Assembly: GCA_011742915.1 (NCBI GenBank)
Contig: JAAQTN010000003.1
Span: 62,001-126,000 of the forward strand
Direction of reading: 5' to 3'
Source: Billgrantia desiderata
GTDB lineage: Bacteria; Pseudomonadota; Gammaproteobacteria; Pseudomonadales; Halomonadaceae
DNA: 64,000 bases
Below are positions 1-9,110 of this stretch, one piece after another. The notes under the pieces were generated by a model that worked only from the letters and a program-made list of their open reading frames with translations, did not search any database and was not told the origin of the DNA. Numbering within the stretch: position 1 is the first letter of the stretch; every line of letters begins with the position of its first letter. Position numbers and translations under genes: made by a program.

Positions 1-234
1 AAGGTGCAGGTCATCGACACCCAGACCCACGAGGTGATCCAGACCCTGGAGCCGGGCGCCTCGATCCTGCACAAGGAGTTCACCCCCCGCGGCGAGCACA
101 TCTGGATCTCGGCCCGGGACAGCAACCAGGTGGTGGTCTACGACACCCGCACCTTCGAAGAGCTGGCCAGGCTGCCCGCCCAGTCGCCGAGCGGGATCTT
201 CTTCACCCACCGGGCTCACAGGATAGGGCTATGA
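1..234 (+). CDS. Cytochrome d1-domain protein, C-terminal part (NirF/NirN family), truncated by window edge
   Basis: Only the last 77 codons are visible; the reading frame is open to base 1, so the start lies outside the window. The residues LHKEFTPRGEHIWISARD and the terminal SPSGIFFTHRAHRIGL are the typical end of cytochrome-d1-type beta-propellers that take part in heme d1 biosynthesis (NirF, NirN) rather than of NirS itself. The window carries nirS at 38 kb, so a d1-maturation gene here fits a denitrifier. NirF and NirN end alike, and this fragment cannot separate them. It ends 123 bp before ubiU. Confidence 0.75.
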   Translation, partial: KVQVIDTQTHEVIQTLEPGASILHKEFTPRGEHIWISARDSNQVVVYDTRTFEELARLPAQSPSGIFFTHRAHRIGL

Positions 235-282
235 ATCAGGGCTATGAGCCAGGGCGGTGAGACAGTGCTATCCCCCTTCTCC

Positions 283-296
283 ATGACCCTCATCAA
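283..296. promoter_or_regulatory. FNR/DNR-type box upstream of ubiU
   Basis: ATGACCCTCATCAA matches the FNR/DNR consensus TTGAY-N4-RTCAA at all but the first position. It is centred about 68 bp upstream of the ubiU start codon. FNR control of ubiUV is known in E. coli; assigning this box to FNR or to the DNR-type protein encoded at 40 kb is inference. Confidence 0.6.
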
Positions 297-357
297 AAGC
301 CGCTCTGCCGTAGTCGACTAGCATGGTCGGGTTTCCCCAGACTGCGAGGAGAGCGAC

Positions 358-1353
358 ATGGAGCTCGTCTGCCCGGCCGGCAACCTGCCGGCCCTGAAGC
401 GGGCGGTGGATGAAGGCGCCGATGCCGTCTACTTCGGCTTCCAGAACGCCACCAACGCCCGGCAGTTCGCCGGCTTGAATTTCACCGACAAGCGCGCCCG
501 CGAAGGCATCGACTACGCCCATGCCCGCGGCAAGCGGGTGTTCTGCGCCATCAACACCTATCCGCAGCCCGACGGCTGGGCCCAGTGGACCCGCGCCGTG
601 GACCAGGCCGCCGAACTCGGCGTCGACGCCCTGATCATGGCCGACATGGGCCTGCTCGACTATGCCGCCCGTCGCTACCCGGAGCTCCCCCGCCACCTCT
701 CGGTGCAGGGCTCCGCCACCAGCCACGAGGCGCTGCGCTTCTACCACGACCAGTTCGGCATCAAGCGCGCCGTGCTGCCGCGGGTGCTCTCGATCACCCA
801 GGTGCGCGACCTGGCCAAGCAGAGCCCGGTGGAGCTCGAGGTGTTCGCCTTCGGCAGCCTGTGCATCATGGCCGAGGGGCGCTGCTACCTGTCGTCGTAC
901 CTCACCGGCGAGTCGCCCAATACCCGCGGGGTCTGCTCGCCGGCGGCCCACGTGCGCTGGGAGGAGACCCCGCAAGGACTCGAGTCGCGCCTCAACGGCG
1001 TACTGATCGACCGCTACGGCGACGGCGAGCGGGCCGGCTACCCGACCCTGTGCAAGGGGCGCTTCGAGGTCGGCGGCGAGACCTACCACGCCATCGAGGA
1101 GCCCACCAGCCTCAACACCCTGGAGCTGCTGCCGGAGCTGCGCGAGCTGGGCATCAGCGCGGTGAAGATCGAGGGCCGCCAGCGCAGCCCCGCCTACGTG
1201 TCGAAGGTCGCCGGCATCTGGCGCCAGGCGCTGGACCGCCTGGAGCGCGCGCCGGAGCGCTTCCACCCCGACCCCGCCTGGATGGCCGGCCTCGGCGAGG
1301 TCTCCGAGGGCGCCACCACCACCCTGGGCGCCTACGAACGCCGCTGGAAATAG
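358..1353 (+). CDS. ubiU: UbiU, peptidase-U32-family subunit of O2-independent ubiquinone hydroxylation
   Basis: 331 residues, the normal length for UbiU (YhbU). With UbiV it forms an iron-sulfur complex needed for ubiquinone ring hydroxylation without oxygen. The start MELVCPAGNLPALK and the U32 core are clear. Cysteines at 169, 176, 193 and 232 coincide with the four [4Fe-4S] ligands described for E. coli UbiU. The ATG is preceded by GAGGAGAG. ubiV follows after 8 bp. An FNR-type box lies upstream, fitting anaerobic expression. The third member, ubiT, is at 18.1 kb on the other strand. Confidence 0.95.
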   Translation: MELVCPAGNLPALKRAVDEGADAVYFGFQNATNARQFAGLNFTDKRAREGIDYAHARGKRVFCAINTYPQPDGWAQWTRAVDQAAELGVDALIMADMGLLDYAARRYPELPRHLSVQGSATSHEALRFYHDQFGIKRAVLPRVLSITQVRDLAKQSPVELEVFAFGSLCIMAEGRCYLSSYLTGESPNTRGVCSPAAHVRWEETPQGLESRLNGVLIDRYGDGERAGYPTLCKGRFEVGGETYHAIEEPTSLNTLELLPELRELGISAVKIEGRQRSPAYVSKVAGIWRQALDRLERAPERFHPDPAWMAGLGEVSEGATTTLGAYERRWK

Positions 1354-1361
1354 GAGGTTTC

Positions 1362-2276
1362 ATGTCATCCGATTCCCTGCAGCTCGCCCTGGGCCCGGTG
1401 CTGTTCTACTGGACCCGCGAGCGCTACGCCGACTTCTACCGCGAGGCCGCCGACTGGCCGGTGGAGATCGTCACCCTGGGCGAATCCGTCTGCTCGCGCC
1501 GCCGCGATATGAAGCTCGACGACTGGCTCGGCATCGGCCGCGAGCTGGCCCAGAGCGGCAAGCAGGTGGTGCTGGCGAGCCAGACCCTGATCGAGTCCGA
1601 GGCCGACCTGCGCGACCTGCGCAAGCTGTGCGACAACGGCGAGTTCATGGTCGAGGCCAACGACCAGAGCGCCCTGCAACGCCTGGCCGCCGCCGGCCTG
1701 CCCTTCGTTGCCGGGGCGGCGCTGAACCTCTACAACCCGGCTTCCATCGGCGTGATGGCGCGGGCCGGCATGCAGCGCTGGCAGGCGCCGGTGGAGATGT
1801 CGCGTGACGATCTCGCCCGGCTGCTCGCCGACTGCACCGCCGAGGGGCTCGATGCGCCCTGCGAGGTGTTCGCCTACGGTCACCTGCCGCTGGCCTGGTC
1901 GTCGCGCTGCTTCACCGCACGGCGCCACCAGAAGCCCAAGGACCGCTGCATGTTCGTGTGCCAGAAGTACCCCGAGGGCCTGGCACTGCGCTCCCAGGAA
2001 TCCAAGGAAGTGTTCACCCTGAACGGCATCCAGACCCTCTCCGGCGCCTGCCAGGACCTGCGCCACGAGATCAAGGACATGACCGCGATGGGCGTGGGCG
2101 TGGCGCGCCTGAGCCCCCGCGCCGAGGGCATGGCCGAGGTGGTCGCCGCCTTCGACGCCGCCCGCCGCGGCGAGCTGCCCGCCGCCGATCCGCTCAGCCT
2201 GGTCGAGGCCGAGGTGTGCGACGGCTACTGGCACGGTCGCCCGGGCATGGACAACAGCCGGCTGCCCGCCGGCTGA
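1362..2276 (+). CDS. ubiV: UbiV, second U32-family subunit of O2-independent ubiquinone hydroxylation
   Basis: 304 residues, starting at an ATG eight bases after the ubiU stop with TAGGAGGTTTC as ribosome-binding site (the ubiU stop is part of it). Cysteines at 44, 183, 196 and 200 reproduce the spacing of the E. coli UbiV cluster ligands (39, 180, 193, 197). The protein pairs with UbiU to hydroxylate the ubiquinone precursor anaerobically. It is cotranscribed with ubiU and followed by a strong hairpin. Confidence 0.95.
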   Translation: MSSDSLQLALGPVLFYWTRERYADFYREAADWPVEIVTLGESVCSRRRDMKLDDWLGIGRELAQSGKQVVLASQTLIESEADLRDLRKLCDNGEFMVEANDQSALQRLAAAGLPFVAGAALNLYNPASIGVMARAGMQRWQAPVEMSRDDLARLLADCTAEGLDAPCEVFAYGHLPLAWSSRCFTARRHQKPKDRCMFVCQKYPEGLALRSQESKEVFTLNGIQTLSGACQDLRHEIKDMTAMGVGVARLSPRAEGMAEVVAAFDAARRGELPAADPLSLVEAEVCDGYWHGRPGMDNSRLPAG

Positions 2277-2310
2277 ACCGCCCGCCATGAGCGCCTTTGC
2301 GGCCGTCTTC

Positions 2311-2334
2311 GAGCCCCGCCAGCCGGCGGGGCTC
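2311..2334 (+). terminator. Hairpin terminator after ubiUV
   Basis: Perfect 10-bp inverted repeat GAGCCCCGCC / GGCGGGGCTC with an AGCC loop, 34 bp after ubiV, followed by a weakly T-rich stretch (GTCGTTCCTC). It separates ubiUV from nrdD and is one reason for not starting nrdD at the ATG at 2287. Confidence 0.6.
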
Positions 2335-2365
2335 GTCGTTCCTCAAGTTTTCAACTGGACTTTTT

Positions 2366-2379
2366 CTGACCTGGGTCAT
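2366..2379. promoter_or_regulatory. FNR/DNR-type box upstream of nrdD
   Basis: CTGACCTGGGTCAT is a dyad (TGAC-CTGG-GTCA) matching 12 of 14 positions of TTGAY-N4-RTCAA. It is centred about 95 bp upstream of the nrdD GTG start. Its core TGACCTGGGTCA recurs exactly in the box in front of nosR. Control of an anaerobic reductase by an FNR-like factor is expected. Confidence 0.5.
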
Positions 2380-2466
2380 GTTCTCCCGCTGCCGAAGGCA
2401 CTAGCCTTCAAACACCATATGTTGTGGTTGAAAACACCAAACGGCAGCACATATAGGGAGATTACG

Positions 2467-4197
2467 GTGAACGCCCCCACAAGCCAGGCCGGCCCGCGCC
2501 GCATCGACGTCGCCTCGACCGTCAACGAGTACCTCGAACGCGCCGACTGGCGCGTGCACGCCAACGCCAACCAGGGCTACTCCCTGGGCGGGCTGATTCT
2601 CAACGTCTCGGGCAAGCTGATCGCCAATTATTGGCTCGACGAGGTCTACCCGGCCGAGGTCGGCACCGCCCACCGCGAGGGCGACCTGCACATCCACGAT
2701 CTCGACATGCTGTGCGGCTACTGCGCCGGCTGGTCGCTGCGCCAGCTGCTGATCGAGGGCTTCAACGGCGTGCCCGGGCGCGCCGAGAGCGGCCCGCCGC
2801 GCCACCTTTCCAGCGCCCTGGGGCAGATGGTCAACTTCCTCGGCACGCTGCAGAACGAGTGGGCCGGCGCCCAGGCCTTCAGCTCCTTCGATACCTACCT
2901 CGCCCCCTACGTGCGCAAGGACGGCCTCGACTATCCGGCCGTCAAGCAAGCGATCCAGGAGTTCATCTACAACCTCAACGTGCCGTCGCGCTGGGGCAGC
3001 CAGACGCCCTTCACCAACCTCACCTTCGACTGGGTGTGCCCGGCGGACCTGCGCGATCAGGTACCGATCGTCGGCGGCGAGGAGCAGCCCTTCACCTACG
3101 GCGAGCTGCAGGCGGAGATGGACCTGCTCAACCGCGCCTACCTGGAGGTGATGGAGGCCGGCGACCGCCAGGGACGGGTGTTCACCTTCCCCATCCCCAC
3201 CTACAACATCACCCCCGATTTCGACTGGGAGAGCGACAACGCCGAGCGGCTGTTCGCACTGACCGCCAAGTACGGCCTGCCCTACTTCCAGAACTTTCTC
3301 AACTCCGACCTGGAGCCACACATGGTGCGCTCCATGTGCTGCCGCCTGCAGCTCGACCTCTCTGAGCTGCTCAAGCGCGGCAACGGCCTGTTCGGCAGCG
3401 CCGAGCAGACCGGCTCGCTGGGCGTGGTGACGCTCAACTGCGCGCGGCTGGGCTACCGCTTCGCCGGCGATCGGGCGGGCCTGTTCACCGAGCTCGACCG
3501 CCTGCTGGCGCTGGGTCGCGACAGCCTGGAGCTCAAGCGCGAGCGCATCCAGCAGTGGATGGACGAAGGGCTCTACCCCTATACCCAGCGCTACCTGGGC
3601 ACCCTGCGCAACCACTTCTCCACCTTGGGCGTGAACGGGCTCAACGAGATGGTGCGCAACTTCTGCGACGACCGCTATGACATCACCGCCCCCGAGGGGC
3701 GCCAGCTCGCCCTGGAAGTGCTCGACCACGTGCGCGCCAGGATGCAGGAATTCCAGGCCGAGACCGGCCATCTCTACAACCTGGAGGCGACCCCGGCGGA
3801 GGGCACCACCTATCGCTTCGCCCGCGCCGACGCCGAGCGCTTCCCGGGCATTCTGCAGGCCGGTACGCCGGAGGCGCCCTACTACACCAACTCGAGCCAG
3901 CTGCCGGTGGGGCACACCGACGACCCCTTCGAGGCGCTGATCCATCAGGACCCGCTGCAGACCCGCTACACCGGCGGCACCGTGCTGCACCTCTACATGC
4001 GCGAGCGGCTCTCCAGCGCCACCGCCTGCCGCAAGCTGGTGCACACCGCGCTGTCGCGCTTCCGCCTGCCCTACATCACCGTGACGCCGACCTTCTCGAT
4101 CTGCCCGGTGCACGGCTATCTGGCCGGCGAACACGAGTTCTGCCCCAAGTGCGACGAAGCACTGCTGGCAAGACGCGCCGCGGCCCTACCGGCCTGA
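2467..4197 (+). CDS. nrdD: Anaerobic (class III) ribonucleoside-triphosphate reductase, large part without glycyl-radical tail
   Basis: 576 residues from a GTG preceded by TAGGGAG; the longer start at 2287 would run through the terminator hairpin and the FNR-type box. The barrel shows the family landmarks: NANQGYSLGGLILN near the start, RSMCCRLQLDL, NGLNEM, TPTFSICPVHGYLAGE, and a C-terminal metal site CPVHG...CPKC. No ATP-cone precedes the barrel. The chain stops (DEALLARRAAALPA) just after the zinc site and lacks the glycyl-radical motif RVxGY, which is on the next small gene. The enzyme reduces ribonucleotides without oxygen, with NrdG as activase. Confidence 0.9.
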   Translation: MNAPTSQAGPRRIDVASTVNEYLERADWRVHANANQGYSLGGLILNVSGKLIANYWLDEVYPAEVGTAHREGDLHIHDLDMLCGYCAGWSLRQLLIEGFNGVPGRAESGPPRHLSSALGQMVNFLGTLQNEWAGAQAFSSFDTYLAPYVRKDGLDYPAVKQAIQEFIYNLNVPSRWGSQTPFTNLTFDWVCPADLRDQVPIVGGEEQPFTYGELQAEMDLLNRAYLEVMEAGDRQGRVFTFPIPTYNITPDFDWESDNAERLFALTAKYGLPYFQNFLNSDLEPHMVRSMCCRLQLDLSELLKRGNGLFGSAEQTGSLGVVTLNCARLGYRFAGDRAGLFTELDRLLALGRDSLELKRERIQQWMDEGLYPYTQRYLGTLRNHFSTLGVNGLNEMVRNFCDDRYDITAPEGRQLALEVLDHVRARMQEFQAETGHLYNLEATPAEGTTYRFARADAERFPGILQAGTPEAPYYTNSSQLPVGHTDDPFEALIHQDPLQTRYTGGTVLHLYMRERLSSATACRKLVHTALSRFRLPYITVTPTFSICPVHGYLAGEHEFCPKCDEALLARRAAALPA

Positions 4198-4242
4198 GCG
4201 TTTTTTCACCGCTGTCATCACCCCTTTGGAAGGAGCCAAACC

Positions 4243-4407
4243 ATGACGAACATCGACACCCTGCCCACCGAACAACGCCAGCGCTGCGAGGTCTGGACCC
4301 GCGTGATGGGCTACCACCGCCCGGTCAGCCAGTTCAACGTCGGCAAGCGTTCCGAGCACCGCGAGCGCCGTCACTTCACCGAGCGGGCCGCCGCCCTGAC
4401 GCCCTGA
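4243..4407 (+). CDS. Separate glycyl-radical peptide of the class III ribonucleotide reductase (54 residues)
   Basis: A short gene with a strong ribosome-binding site (GGAAGGAGCC before the ATG) lies 45 bp after nrdD and 68 bp before nrdG. It encodes 54 residues with WTRVMGYHRPVSQFNVGKR, the glycyl-radical loop normally found at the very C-terminus of NrdD (radical glycine = Gly23 here). NrdD itself ends before this motif, so the two chains together make one complete class III reductase. Precedent for a detached glycyl-radical part exists in YfiD/GrcA, the spare part of pyruvate formate-lyase. The separate start codon and good Shine-Dalgarno sequence argue for a genuine split rather than a sequencing error. 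Confidence 0.85.
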   Translation: MTNIDTLPTEQRQRCEVWTRVMGYHRPVSQFNVGKRSEHRERRHFTERAAALTP

Positions 4408-4475
4408 CATTCGACCGACTGAGCGGCCGGGCCCTGCGCCCGGCATGCGCCCACATCTGGGTAAGGAGCTTCCCG

Positions 4476-5225
4476 ATGATCGCCACCGACCTCGACTCGT
4501 CCTCACCCGAGTTTCTCGACGGCATCCGCCTGCCCATTGCCGGCCTGACCCAGATGACCACCCTGGACTACCCGGATCACCTGGCCTGCGTGGTGTTCCT
4601 GCAGGGCTGTCCGCTGCGCTGCGGCTACTGCCACAACGGCCACATGATGCCGCCGCGGCGCGGCGACGAGAGCGAGTGGCAGGCGGTGCGGGAGTTCCTG
4701 GAGAGCCGCCGGGGGCTGCTCGAGGCTGTGGTGTTCAGCGGCGGCGAGCCGACGCTGCACAACGCCCTGCCGACGGCGGTACGCGAGGTGAAGGCGATGG
4801 GCTTTAAGGTCGGCTTGCACACCGCCGGCACCTACCCGGCGCGGCTCTCGCGGCTGCTGCCGTGGCTCGACTGGGTGGGGCTCGACGTGAAGGGGCGCGG
4901 GGGCGACTTCGACCGTATCTGCGGGCGCCCCGGCATCTGGCAGCGCAACAGCCAGAGCCTGATGGCGCTGCTCGACGGCGGCGTCGACTTCGAATGCCGC
5001 ACCACCGTGCACTGGCGCGACTTCTCGCTGGCCGAGGTGGAGCGCCTGGCCCTGACCCTGGCCGACTGCGGCGTGCGCCGCTACGCCATCCAGGTGGCCC
5101 GCACCCGCCAGTGCCTCGACCCGGCCTACTGCCAGCCGGTGGAGAACGCCCCGCCACGGGCGATGCTGGCCGGGCTGGTGAAGCGATTGGCGCCGCACTT
5201 CGAACGCATCGAGCTCAGAGATTAG
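4476..5225 (+). CDS. nrdG: Anaerobic ribonucleotide reductase activating protein, radical SAM
   Basis: 249 residues; ATG preceded by TAAGGAGCTTCCCG. The radical-SAM cluster motif GCPLRCGYCHN (CX3CX2C) is at about residues 49-60, followed by the GGEPT glycine-rich SAM motif. This NrdG type uses S-adenosylmethionine to create the glycyl radical, here presumably on the separate 54-residue peptide encoded just upstream. It is the last gene of the nrdD transcript. An interspersed repeat fills the gap to the convergent cdd gene. Confidence 0.93.
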   Translation: MIATDLDSSSPEFLDGIRLPIAGLTQMTTLDYPDHLACVVFLQGCPLRCGYCHNGHMMPPRRGDESEWQAVREFLESRRGLLEAVVFSGGEPTLHNALPTAVREVKAMGFKVGLHTAGTYPARLSRLLPWLDWVGLDVKGRGGDFDRICGRPGIWQRNSQSLMALLDGGVDFECRTTVHWRDFSLAEVERLALTLADCGVRRYAIQVARTRQCLDPAYCQPVENAPPRAMLAGLVKRLAPHFERIELRD

Positions 5226-5369
5226 GAAACACTGCACAAATGCCTGCGCGAGCGAATCGCTGCGTTGCGCGGTGCGCGGAATCCTCACCTATACCCCATA
5301 GGCTCCGGTTCCTGTGCTCCGTGCGCCTTGCGCTTCATCTCGCTCGTCGATTTGCTCAGCGCTTCCTTA
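5226..5369. repeat. Interspersed intergenic repeat, copy 1
   Basis: The stretch between convergent nrdG and cdd carries a sequence that recurs in opposite orientation at 14.6-14.93 kb. Shared blocks, in the reverse complement, include GCGAGCGAGATGAAGCG, CAAGGCGCACGGAGC, the long block around CGGAGCCTATGGGGTATAGG and AGCGATTCGCTCGCGCAG. Copy 1 is compact (about 145 bp). It carries no reading frame of its own and looks like a genome-wide dispersed element placed between convergent genes. Confidence 0.7.
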
Positions 5370-5373
5370 GGCT

Positions 5374-5778
5374 TCAAAGCCCCAGATTCTCCGGCCCAAA
5401 GGCATCGGGCAGGAGCTGTTCCATGGTGTAGCGCTTGAGCAGCCTGCCCTCGGCGTCGACCACGTGGATGCGTGTCGCGGCGTCGGCGAACTCGCGGATG
5501 CGCTGGCGGCAGTCGCCGCAGGGGGTGCACAGGTGCTCGCCGGGGCCGATCACGTAGACGTGACGCAGGCGCCGCTCGCCGGCGCTGACCATGGCGGCGA
5601 TGGCCGAGGCTTCCGCGCACACTCCCTTGTAGTGGGCCACCTCGACGTTGGCGCCGAAGTAACGCGCGCCGCTCTCGCTCTCCACCATGGCGCCCACCGG
5701 ATGCCGCGAATAGGGCGCGTAGGCGTTGCCGCGCGCCGCGATCAGCGCGCCGACGACGCTCGGATCGATGTCGCTCAT
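5374..5778 (-). CDS. cdd: Cytidine deaminase
   Basis: 134 residues, usual for the homotetrameric short cytidine deaminases. The zinc-site motif [10 protein letters not shown] and the CTPCGDCRQ motif are present. It deaminates (deoxy)cytidine to (deoxy)uridine in nucleoside salvage. It is the last gene of the leftward deo operon; its ATG overlaps the deoD stop codon (ATGA), suggesting translational coupling. Confidence 0.95.
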   Translation of the reverse strand: MSDIDPSVVGALIAARGNAYAPYSRHPVGAMVESESGARYFGANVEVAHYKGVCAEASAIAAMVSAGERRLRHVYVIGPGEHLCTPCGDCRQRIREFADAATRIHVVDAEGRLLKRYTMEQLLPDAFGPENLGL

Positions 5779-6503
5779 GCCGCCCCCGCCGCGTCGTCGC
5801 GCAGTACCGCGTCCAGCGCCACCTCGACCATCTCGTTGAAGCTGCGCTCGCGGGCCTCGCTGGGCAGCGACTCGCCCTTGAGGATGTGGTCGGAGACGGT
5901 GCAGATGGTCATGGCCCGGCCGCCGAACTCCGCCGCCACGCCGTAGAGTCCCGCCGCCTCCATCTCCACGCCGACGATGCCGTAGCGCTTCATCAGCGTG
6001 AACAGCTCCGCCTGGGGGTTGTAGAACAGGTCGGCCGAGAACAGGTTGCCCACCTTCACCGGCACGCCCTGGGCCGCGGCGGCATCCACCGCGTGGCGGG
6101 TCAGTTCGAAGTCGGCGATGGCGGCGAAGTCGTGGCCCATGAAGCGGGTGCGGTTGACCGCCGAGTCGGTGCTCGCGCCGAGGCCGATCACCACGTCGCG
6201 CACCGCCACGTCGTCACGCACCGCGCCGCAGGAGCCGACCCGGATGAGGCGCTGCACGCCATAGTCGGTGATCAGCTCCTTGGCGTAGATGGAGACCGAG
6301 GGGATGCCCATGCCGTGGCCCATCACCGAGATGTCGCGGCCGCGGTAGCGCCCGGTGAAGCCGAGCATGTTGCGCACGCTGGTGACCTCGCGGGCGTCCT
6401 CGAGAAAGGTCTCGGCGATGTGCTTGGCGCGCAGCGGGTCGCCGGGCATCAGCACGGTGTCGGCGAAGATGCCGCGTTCGCCCTGGATATGGGGAGTCGC
6501 CAT
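5775..6503 (-). CDS. deoD: Purine-nucleoside phosphorylase, DeoD type
   Basis: 242 residues starting [23 protein letters not shown], with the RVGSCGAV phosphate-binding stretch and [10 protein letters not shown] nucleoside-binding motif of hexameric DeoD. It cleaves purine nucleosides phosphorolytically. The ATG at 6503 is chosen because the family starts here; longer in-frame extensions read into deoB. It sits between deoB and cdd. Confidence 0.95.
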   Translation of the reverse strand: MATPHIQGERGIFADTVLMPGDPLRAKHIAETFLEDAREVTSVRNMLGFTGRYRGRDISVMGHGMGIPSVSIYAKELITDYGVQRLIRVGSCGAVRDDVAVRDVVIGLGASTDSAVNRTRFMGHDFAAIADFELTRHAVDAAAAQGVPVKVGNLFSADLFYNPQAELFTLMKRYGIVGVEMEAAGLYGVAAEFGGRAMTICTVSDHILKGESLPSEARERSFNEMVEVALDAVLRDDAAGAA

Positions 6504-6513
6504 GTCACGTTTC

Positions 6514-7752
6514 CTATGCAGCGAGAGGGTCAAAACCAATGAAGCTCGTGCCGTCGGCCATGGGCGGAAGGCCCAGGTGCGCCGCCAGGCTCTGGCCGAT
6601 GTCGGCGAAGGTGTCGCGCGCACCCAGCGAACCGGGGGCGAGCCCGGCCCCCAGCGCCAGCACCGGCACCCGCTCGCGGGTGTGGTCGGTGCCGTGCCAG
6701 GTAGGATCGCAGCCGTGGTCGGCGGTGATCACCAGCAGGTCGCTGTCGCGCAGTCTGGCCAGCAGCTCGGGCAGTCGCGCGTCGAAGGCTTCCAGCGCGG
6801 CGGCATAGCCGGTCACGTCGCGCCGATGGCCGTAGAGGGTGTCGAAGTCGACGAAGTTGGTCATGACCAGCGAGCGCTCACCGGCCTCGTCCAGGGCGGC
6901 CAGGGTGGCGTCCATCAGCGCATCGTGGCCGCTGGCCTTGAGCATGCGCGTCACCCCGCAGTGGGCGTAGATGTCGGCGATCTTGCCGATGGCGATCACC
7001 TCGCCGCCGTCGTCACACAGCTTCTGCAGTACCGTGGGCGCGGGCGGCTCGACGCTGTAGTCGCGGCGGTTGGCGGTACGGGTGAAGTCCGCCGCGCTCT
7101 GGCCGACGAAGGGCCGCGCGATCACCCGGCCGATGTTGTAGGGCTCGAGCAGGCGCCGGGCGGTCTCGCACAGGGCATGAAGCCGCGCGAGACCGAACGA
7201 CTCCTCGTGGGCGGCGATCTGCAGCACCGAATCCGCCGAGGTGTAGACGATGGGCTTACCGCTGGCCATGTGCTGCTCGCCGAGGCGGGCGATGATCTCG
7301 GTGCCCGAGGCATGACAGTTGCCCAGCACGCCGGGCAGCTCGCCCTCGCGGATCAGCGCTGCGAGCAGCTCGGGCGGAAAGCTCTCCTCGCGGTCGAGGA
7401 AGTAGCCCCAGTCGAAGCGCACCGGCACCCCGGCAATTTCCCAATGGCCCGAGGGGGTGTCCTTGCCCGAGGAGATCTCCCCGGCGTGGCCGTAGGCGCC
7501 GATCACTTCGGCCGGCCGCTCGACGCCCTCGGCCCAGGCGCCGGTGCTCTCGCGGTGGGCGTGGAACAGCCCCAGCCGGCCCAGGTTGGGCAGTGCCAGC
7601 GAGCCCTGACGATCGGCACCGTCACACTCTCCACGAGAGCAGGCGGCGGCGATATGGCCCAGCGTATCCGCCCCGGCGTCGCCGAAGCGCTCGGCATCGG
7701 GGGCCGCGCCGATGCCGAAGGAGTCGAGTACCAGCACGATGGCACGCGTCAT
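6514..7752 (-). CDS. deoB: Phosphopentomutase
   Basis: 412 residues beginning [20 protein letters not shown] with the alkaline-phosphatase-superfamily metal sites (DSFGIG at the start, [16 protein letters not shown] near residue 345). It interconverts (deoxy)ribose 1-phosphate and 5-phosphate, linking DeoA/DeoD to DeoC. Its ATG overlaps the deoA stop (ATGA). Length is normal. Confidence 0.95.
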   Translation of the reverse strand: MTRAIVLVLDSFGIGAAPDAERFGDAGADTLGHIAAACSRGECDGADRQGSLALPNLGRLGLFHAHRESTGAWAEGVERPAEVIGAYGHAGEISSGKDTPSGHWEIAGVPVRFDWGYFLDREESFPPELLAALIREGELPGVLGNCHASGTEIIARLGEQHMASGKPIVYTSADSVLQIAAHEESFGLARLHALCETARRLLEPYNIGRVIARPFVGQSAADFTRTANRRDYSVEPPAPTVLQKLCDDGGEVIAIGKIADIYAHCGVTRMLKASGHDALMDATLAALDEAGERSLVMTNFVDFDTLYGHRRDVTGYAAALEAFDARLPELLARLRDSDLLVITADHGCDPTWHGTDHTRERVPVLALGAGLAPGSLGARDTFADIGQSLAAHLGLPPMADGTSFIGFDPLAA

Positions 7753-9110
7753 GGCGCCTCCCGACGGATCACGTCTTGAATGAGTGTAGGCAGTACGACG
7801 CCGCCGGGCGCGACGTCGTTCACTTCGATGGCCGCACGCAGCTGGCTGGCGGCGCGCTCGGCGTCGGCCTCGCTTGCCGCATGCACCCAGGCCAGCGGGC
7901 GTTCGCCGTCGACGGCGTCGCCGAGAGCGGCGATGCCGGTCAGGCCAACGGAATGATCGATGGCATCGCTCGGCGCACGGCGCCCGCCGCCCAGCGTCAC
8001 CACGGCAAGCCCCACGGCGCGGGTGTCCATGCGCGTGACTCGGCCGCTGCGCGCGGCATGCACCGGGCGCACCACGGGCGCCCGGGGCAGATGGCGCTCG
8101 GGGCGTTCGAGCAGGTCGGCAGGACCTCCCAGGCCCGCCACCATGCGCGCGAAGCGCTCGGCGGCAGCGCCCGAGGCGAGCCGCTCGTCGAGCAGGGCCA
8201 GGGCCGCATCGCGGCTCTCGGCCAGCCTGCCGGCCAGCAGCAGCTCGGCGGCAAGCGTGCGGGTCACCTCCAGCAGGCGCCCGCCCCGCTTGTTGCAGAG
8301 GAGCAGGTCGATGGCCTCGCGTACCTCGACGGCGTTGCCGGCGCAGGGCGCCAGCGGCTGGCTCATGTCGGTGAGCAGCGCGGTGGTCGGCGTGCCGGCG
8401 CGGCTGGCCACCTCGGCGATGGTCTGCGCCAGCTCCCGCGATTTCTCGAGGGTGGGCATGAAAGCGCCACTGCCGGTCTTGACGTCCATCACCAGGGCGT
8501 CGAGGCCGCAGGCGAGCTTTTTCCCCAGGATCGAGCTGACGATCAGCGGCAGCGACTCCACCGTGGCGGTGACGTCGCGGATGGCGTAGAGCCTCCGGTC
8601 GGCCGGGGCCAGTTCGGCGGTCTGGCCGACGATGGCCACGCCCGCCTCGCGTACCAGGCGACGAAAGCTCTCCCGCGAGGGAGCGATGTCGTAGCCGGGA
8701 ATGGCCTCGAGCTTGTCCAGGGTGCCGCCGGTATGGCCCAGGCCGCGGCCGGAGACCATCGGCACGTAGCCGCCGCAGGCGGCGATCCACGGCCCCAGCA
8801 CCAGCGAGACGAGGTCGCCCACGCCGCCGGTGGAGTGCTTGTCGAGTACCGGCCCCGGCAGGTCGAGCCCCTCGCCCAGACCGCGCCACGCCAGCACCTC
8901 GCCGGAGTCGCGCACCGCCTCGGTCAGTGCCACCGTCTCGGCGGCATTCATGCCGTTGAGGAAGATCGCCATGGCCAGCGCACCGACCTGGGCGTCGGAG
9001 AGACTGCCGTCCGCGATACCGCCCACCAGCTCGCCTATCGCCTCGGGCGAGAGCGCCTGGCCATCGCGCTTGGCGCGGATAAGCTCCTGGGGAAGCGCAC
9101 GGAACGTCAT
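7749..9110 (-). CDS. deoA: Thymidine phosphorylase
   Basis: 453 residues, slightly longer than the E. coli enzyme. Conserved stretches include [10 protein letters not shown] (phosphate site), [20 protein letters not shown] and [10 protein letters not shown]. It splits thymidine into thymine and deoxyribose 1-phosphate. The ATG at 9110 overlaps the deoC stop by one base, so deoC-deoA-deoB are coupled. Confidence 0.95.
   Translation of the reverse strand: MTFRALPQELIRAKRDGQALSPEAIGELVGGIADGSLSDAQVGALAMAIFLNGMNAAETVALTEAVRDSGEVLAWRGLGEGLDLPGPVLDKHSTGGVGDLVSLVLGPWIAACGGYVPMVSGRGLGHTGGTLDKLEAIPGYDIAPSRESFRRLVREAGVAIVGQTAELAPADRRLYAIRDVTATVESLPLIVSSILGKKLACGLDALVMDVKTGSGAFMPTLEKSRELAQTIAEVASRAGTPTTALLTDMSQPLAPCAGNAVEVREAIDLLLCNKRGGRLLEVTRTLAAELLLAGRLAESRDAALALLDERLASGAAAERFARMVAGLGGPADLLERPERHLPRAPVVRPVHAARSGRVTRMDTRAVGLAVVTLGGGRRAPSDAIDHSVGLTGIAALGDAVDGERPLAWVHAASEADAERAASQLRAAIEVNDVAPGGVVLPTLIQDVIRREAP

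Noticed and set aside
2287..2466. Extended nrdD start at ATG 2287
   Set aside because: It would translate the ubiUV terminator hairpin and the FNR-type box; the added 60 residues have no family resemblance, whereas GTG 2467 has a good ribosome-binding site and matches the family start.
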